The notes under the pieces: generated by a model
Told to the model about the DNA's origin: nothing
Database searches by the model: none
Seen by the model: only the letters and a program-made list of their open reading frames with translations
Source of the DNA: Nocardia asteroides
Lineage (GTDB): Bacteria; Actinomycetota; Actinomycetes; Mycobacteriales; Mycobacteriaceae
Assembly: GCF_900637185.1 (NCBI RefSeq)
Contig: NZ_LR134352.1
Location: 744,001-808,000, forward strand
Reading direction: 5' to 3'
DNA: 64,000 bases
Shown: positions 63,294-64,000 of the stretch, piece after piece
Layout: each line of letters starts with the position of its first letter
How positions within the stretch are numbered: position 1 is the stretch's first letter
Made by a program: the position numbers and the translations under genes

Positions 63294-64000
63294 GGTCGCA
63301 TTCCAGCACAGGCGCCGAGGAATTCGCGCACCGCGTCGAGGAACAGTTCGGGTGCCTCGGCGAACGGTTCGTGCCGGGTGGACAGCACGGCCACCTCGGC
63401 CTGCGGCAGCGACCGGGCGACGGCCGCGCGGTTGGCGAACCACGGGTTGGTCGGATCGCGGCGCCCCCACACCACCTGAACCGGGACACCGGGAATCAGC
63501 TTCCCGTCGGCGGTGAGGTCGAAGCGGGGACTGTCGAAGCTGCGCCACAGGCTCCGGTAGACGGCGAGGCGCACCGGATCGCCGGGCACCGCCCGCGTCC
63601 GCTCGAAGATGGCGCGCACCCCGCCGCGGTGCAGTGGTCCCAGATACAGCCGCGCGTTCGGCACCACAGAGCGCCGTGCGACCGCCGCACTCGCGACGAA
63701 GCGAAAGTAAGCCCTGGTGAACGGGTTTCGGGGCGCGAAGCCCGCCGGCTGCACCAGCACCAGACCGTGCACCAGGTCCGGTGCCCGCTGTGCCAGCCGC
63801 ACCGCGGCATAGCCGCCCGCGCTGTTGCCGAGCACGGTCAGCGCGCCGAAACCCCGGTGCGACAACTCCTGCGCGACCAGTACCGCCACGTCGGCGAGCG
63901 CGTCGATCGTGATGAGCTCCGGATCGGCGACGGTCGACGCGCCGTATCCGGGCCAGTCGACTGCGGCGATCGCCCAGTCGCCCGCCAGCGCGGGCACGAT
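63290..64000 (-). CDS. Alpha/beta hydrolase (partial)
   Basis: Runs off the right edge; the N-terminus with the HG oxyanion region is outside. Visible: DWPGYGAS, the nucleophile elbow GNSAGG, the acid region VQVVWGRRDPTNPW and the histidine in STRHEPFAEAP. About 237 residues are present. The substrate is unknown. It overlaps the TetR gene by 4 bases. Confidence 0.88.
   Translation of the reverse strand: MVPALAGDWAIAAVDWPGYGASTVADPELITIDALADVAVLVAQELSHRGFGALTVLGNSAGGYAAVRLAQRAPDLVHGLVLVQPAGFAPRNPFTRAYFRFVASAAVARRSVVPNARLYLGPLHRGGVRAIFERTRAVPGDPVRLAVYRSLWRSFDSPRFDLTADGKLIPGVPVQVVWGRRDPTNPWFANRAAVARSLPQAEVAVLSTRHEPFAEAPELFLDAVREFLGACAGMRP

Overview
This window is the chromosomal replication-origin region of a high-GC actinobacterium of the order Mycobacteriales, most likely a Nocardia or close relative. 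The basis is gene order. From pcnA through mutT4, murJ, sigM, rsmA, trxBA, cwlM, parBA, rsmG, jag, yidC, yidD, rnpA, rpmH, dnaA, dnaN, recF, dciA, gyrBA, tRNA-Ile/Ala, ppiA, crgA, trpG, pknB, pknA, pbpA, rodA, pstP, fhaB, fhaA to tRNA-Leu it follows the Mycobacterium tuberculosis order Rv3907c-Rv0020c as I remember it. The genus is inferred from order and protein style; no database search was possible.

Layout. 1-2912: leftward molybdate operon (TOBE regulator, modA, modB, partial modC). 3042-18983: a hypothetical gene, pcnA, then a mostly rightward envelope and redox block (NUDIX, DUF6049, a very long MurJ-pseudokinase fusion, SigM with anti-sigma RsmA, TrxB/TrxA, CwlM). 19042-21932: leftward GNAT-like gene, parB, parA. 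21933-26246: about 4 kb with no credible gene, filled with degenerate GC-rich satellite-like DNA and bracketed by parS sites. 26247-29603: leftward rsmG, jag, yidC, yidD, rnpA, rpmH. 29604-33280: dnaA and oriC. 33281-42401: rightward dnaN, recF, dciA, gyrB, gyrA and a DUF3566 protein. 42539-42855: tRNA-Ile, a 35-residue DLW-39-type ORF, tRNA-Ala. 42861-52345: accessory genes (acyl-CoA dehydrogenase-like, serine hydrolase, ABC exporter) mixed with ppiA, PH protein, crgA, trpG, two RibD-like halves, a CBS protein and a small secreted protein. 52453-62361: leftward pknB-pknA-pbpA-rodA-pstP-fhaB operon and fhaA. 62581-64000: tRNA-Leu, TetR and a partial alpha/beta hydrolase.

How it works together. 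The centre holds initiation (DnaA, oriC), elongation and topology (DnaN, RecF, DciA, gyrase) and segregation (ParA, ParB and six parS-like sites). The flanks hold polar growth: kinases PknA/PknB and phosphatase PstP, their known mycobacterial targets CwlM and MurJ, the FHA readers FhaA/FhaB, the RodA-PbpA synthase pair and CrgA.

The most unusual items are: the parS-bracketed satellite between parA and rsmG, with 38-bp and 20-bp tandem arrays and a 106-nt T-free run; an oriC with two near-identical 48-bp copies of a CTCGAG-centred element plus a DnaA-trio-like unwinding site; a DnaA with a linker of about 300 residues; and 45-bp in-frame repeats in both murJ and rsmA.
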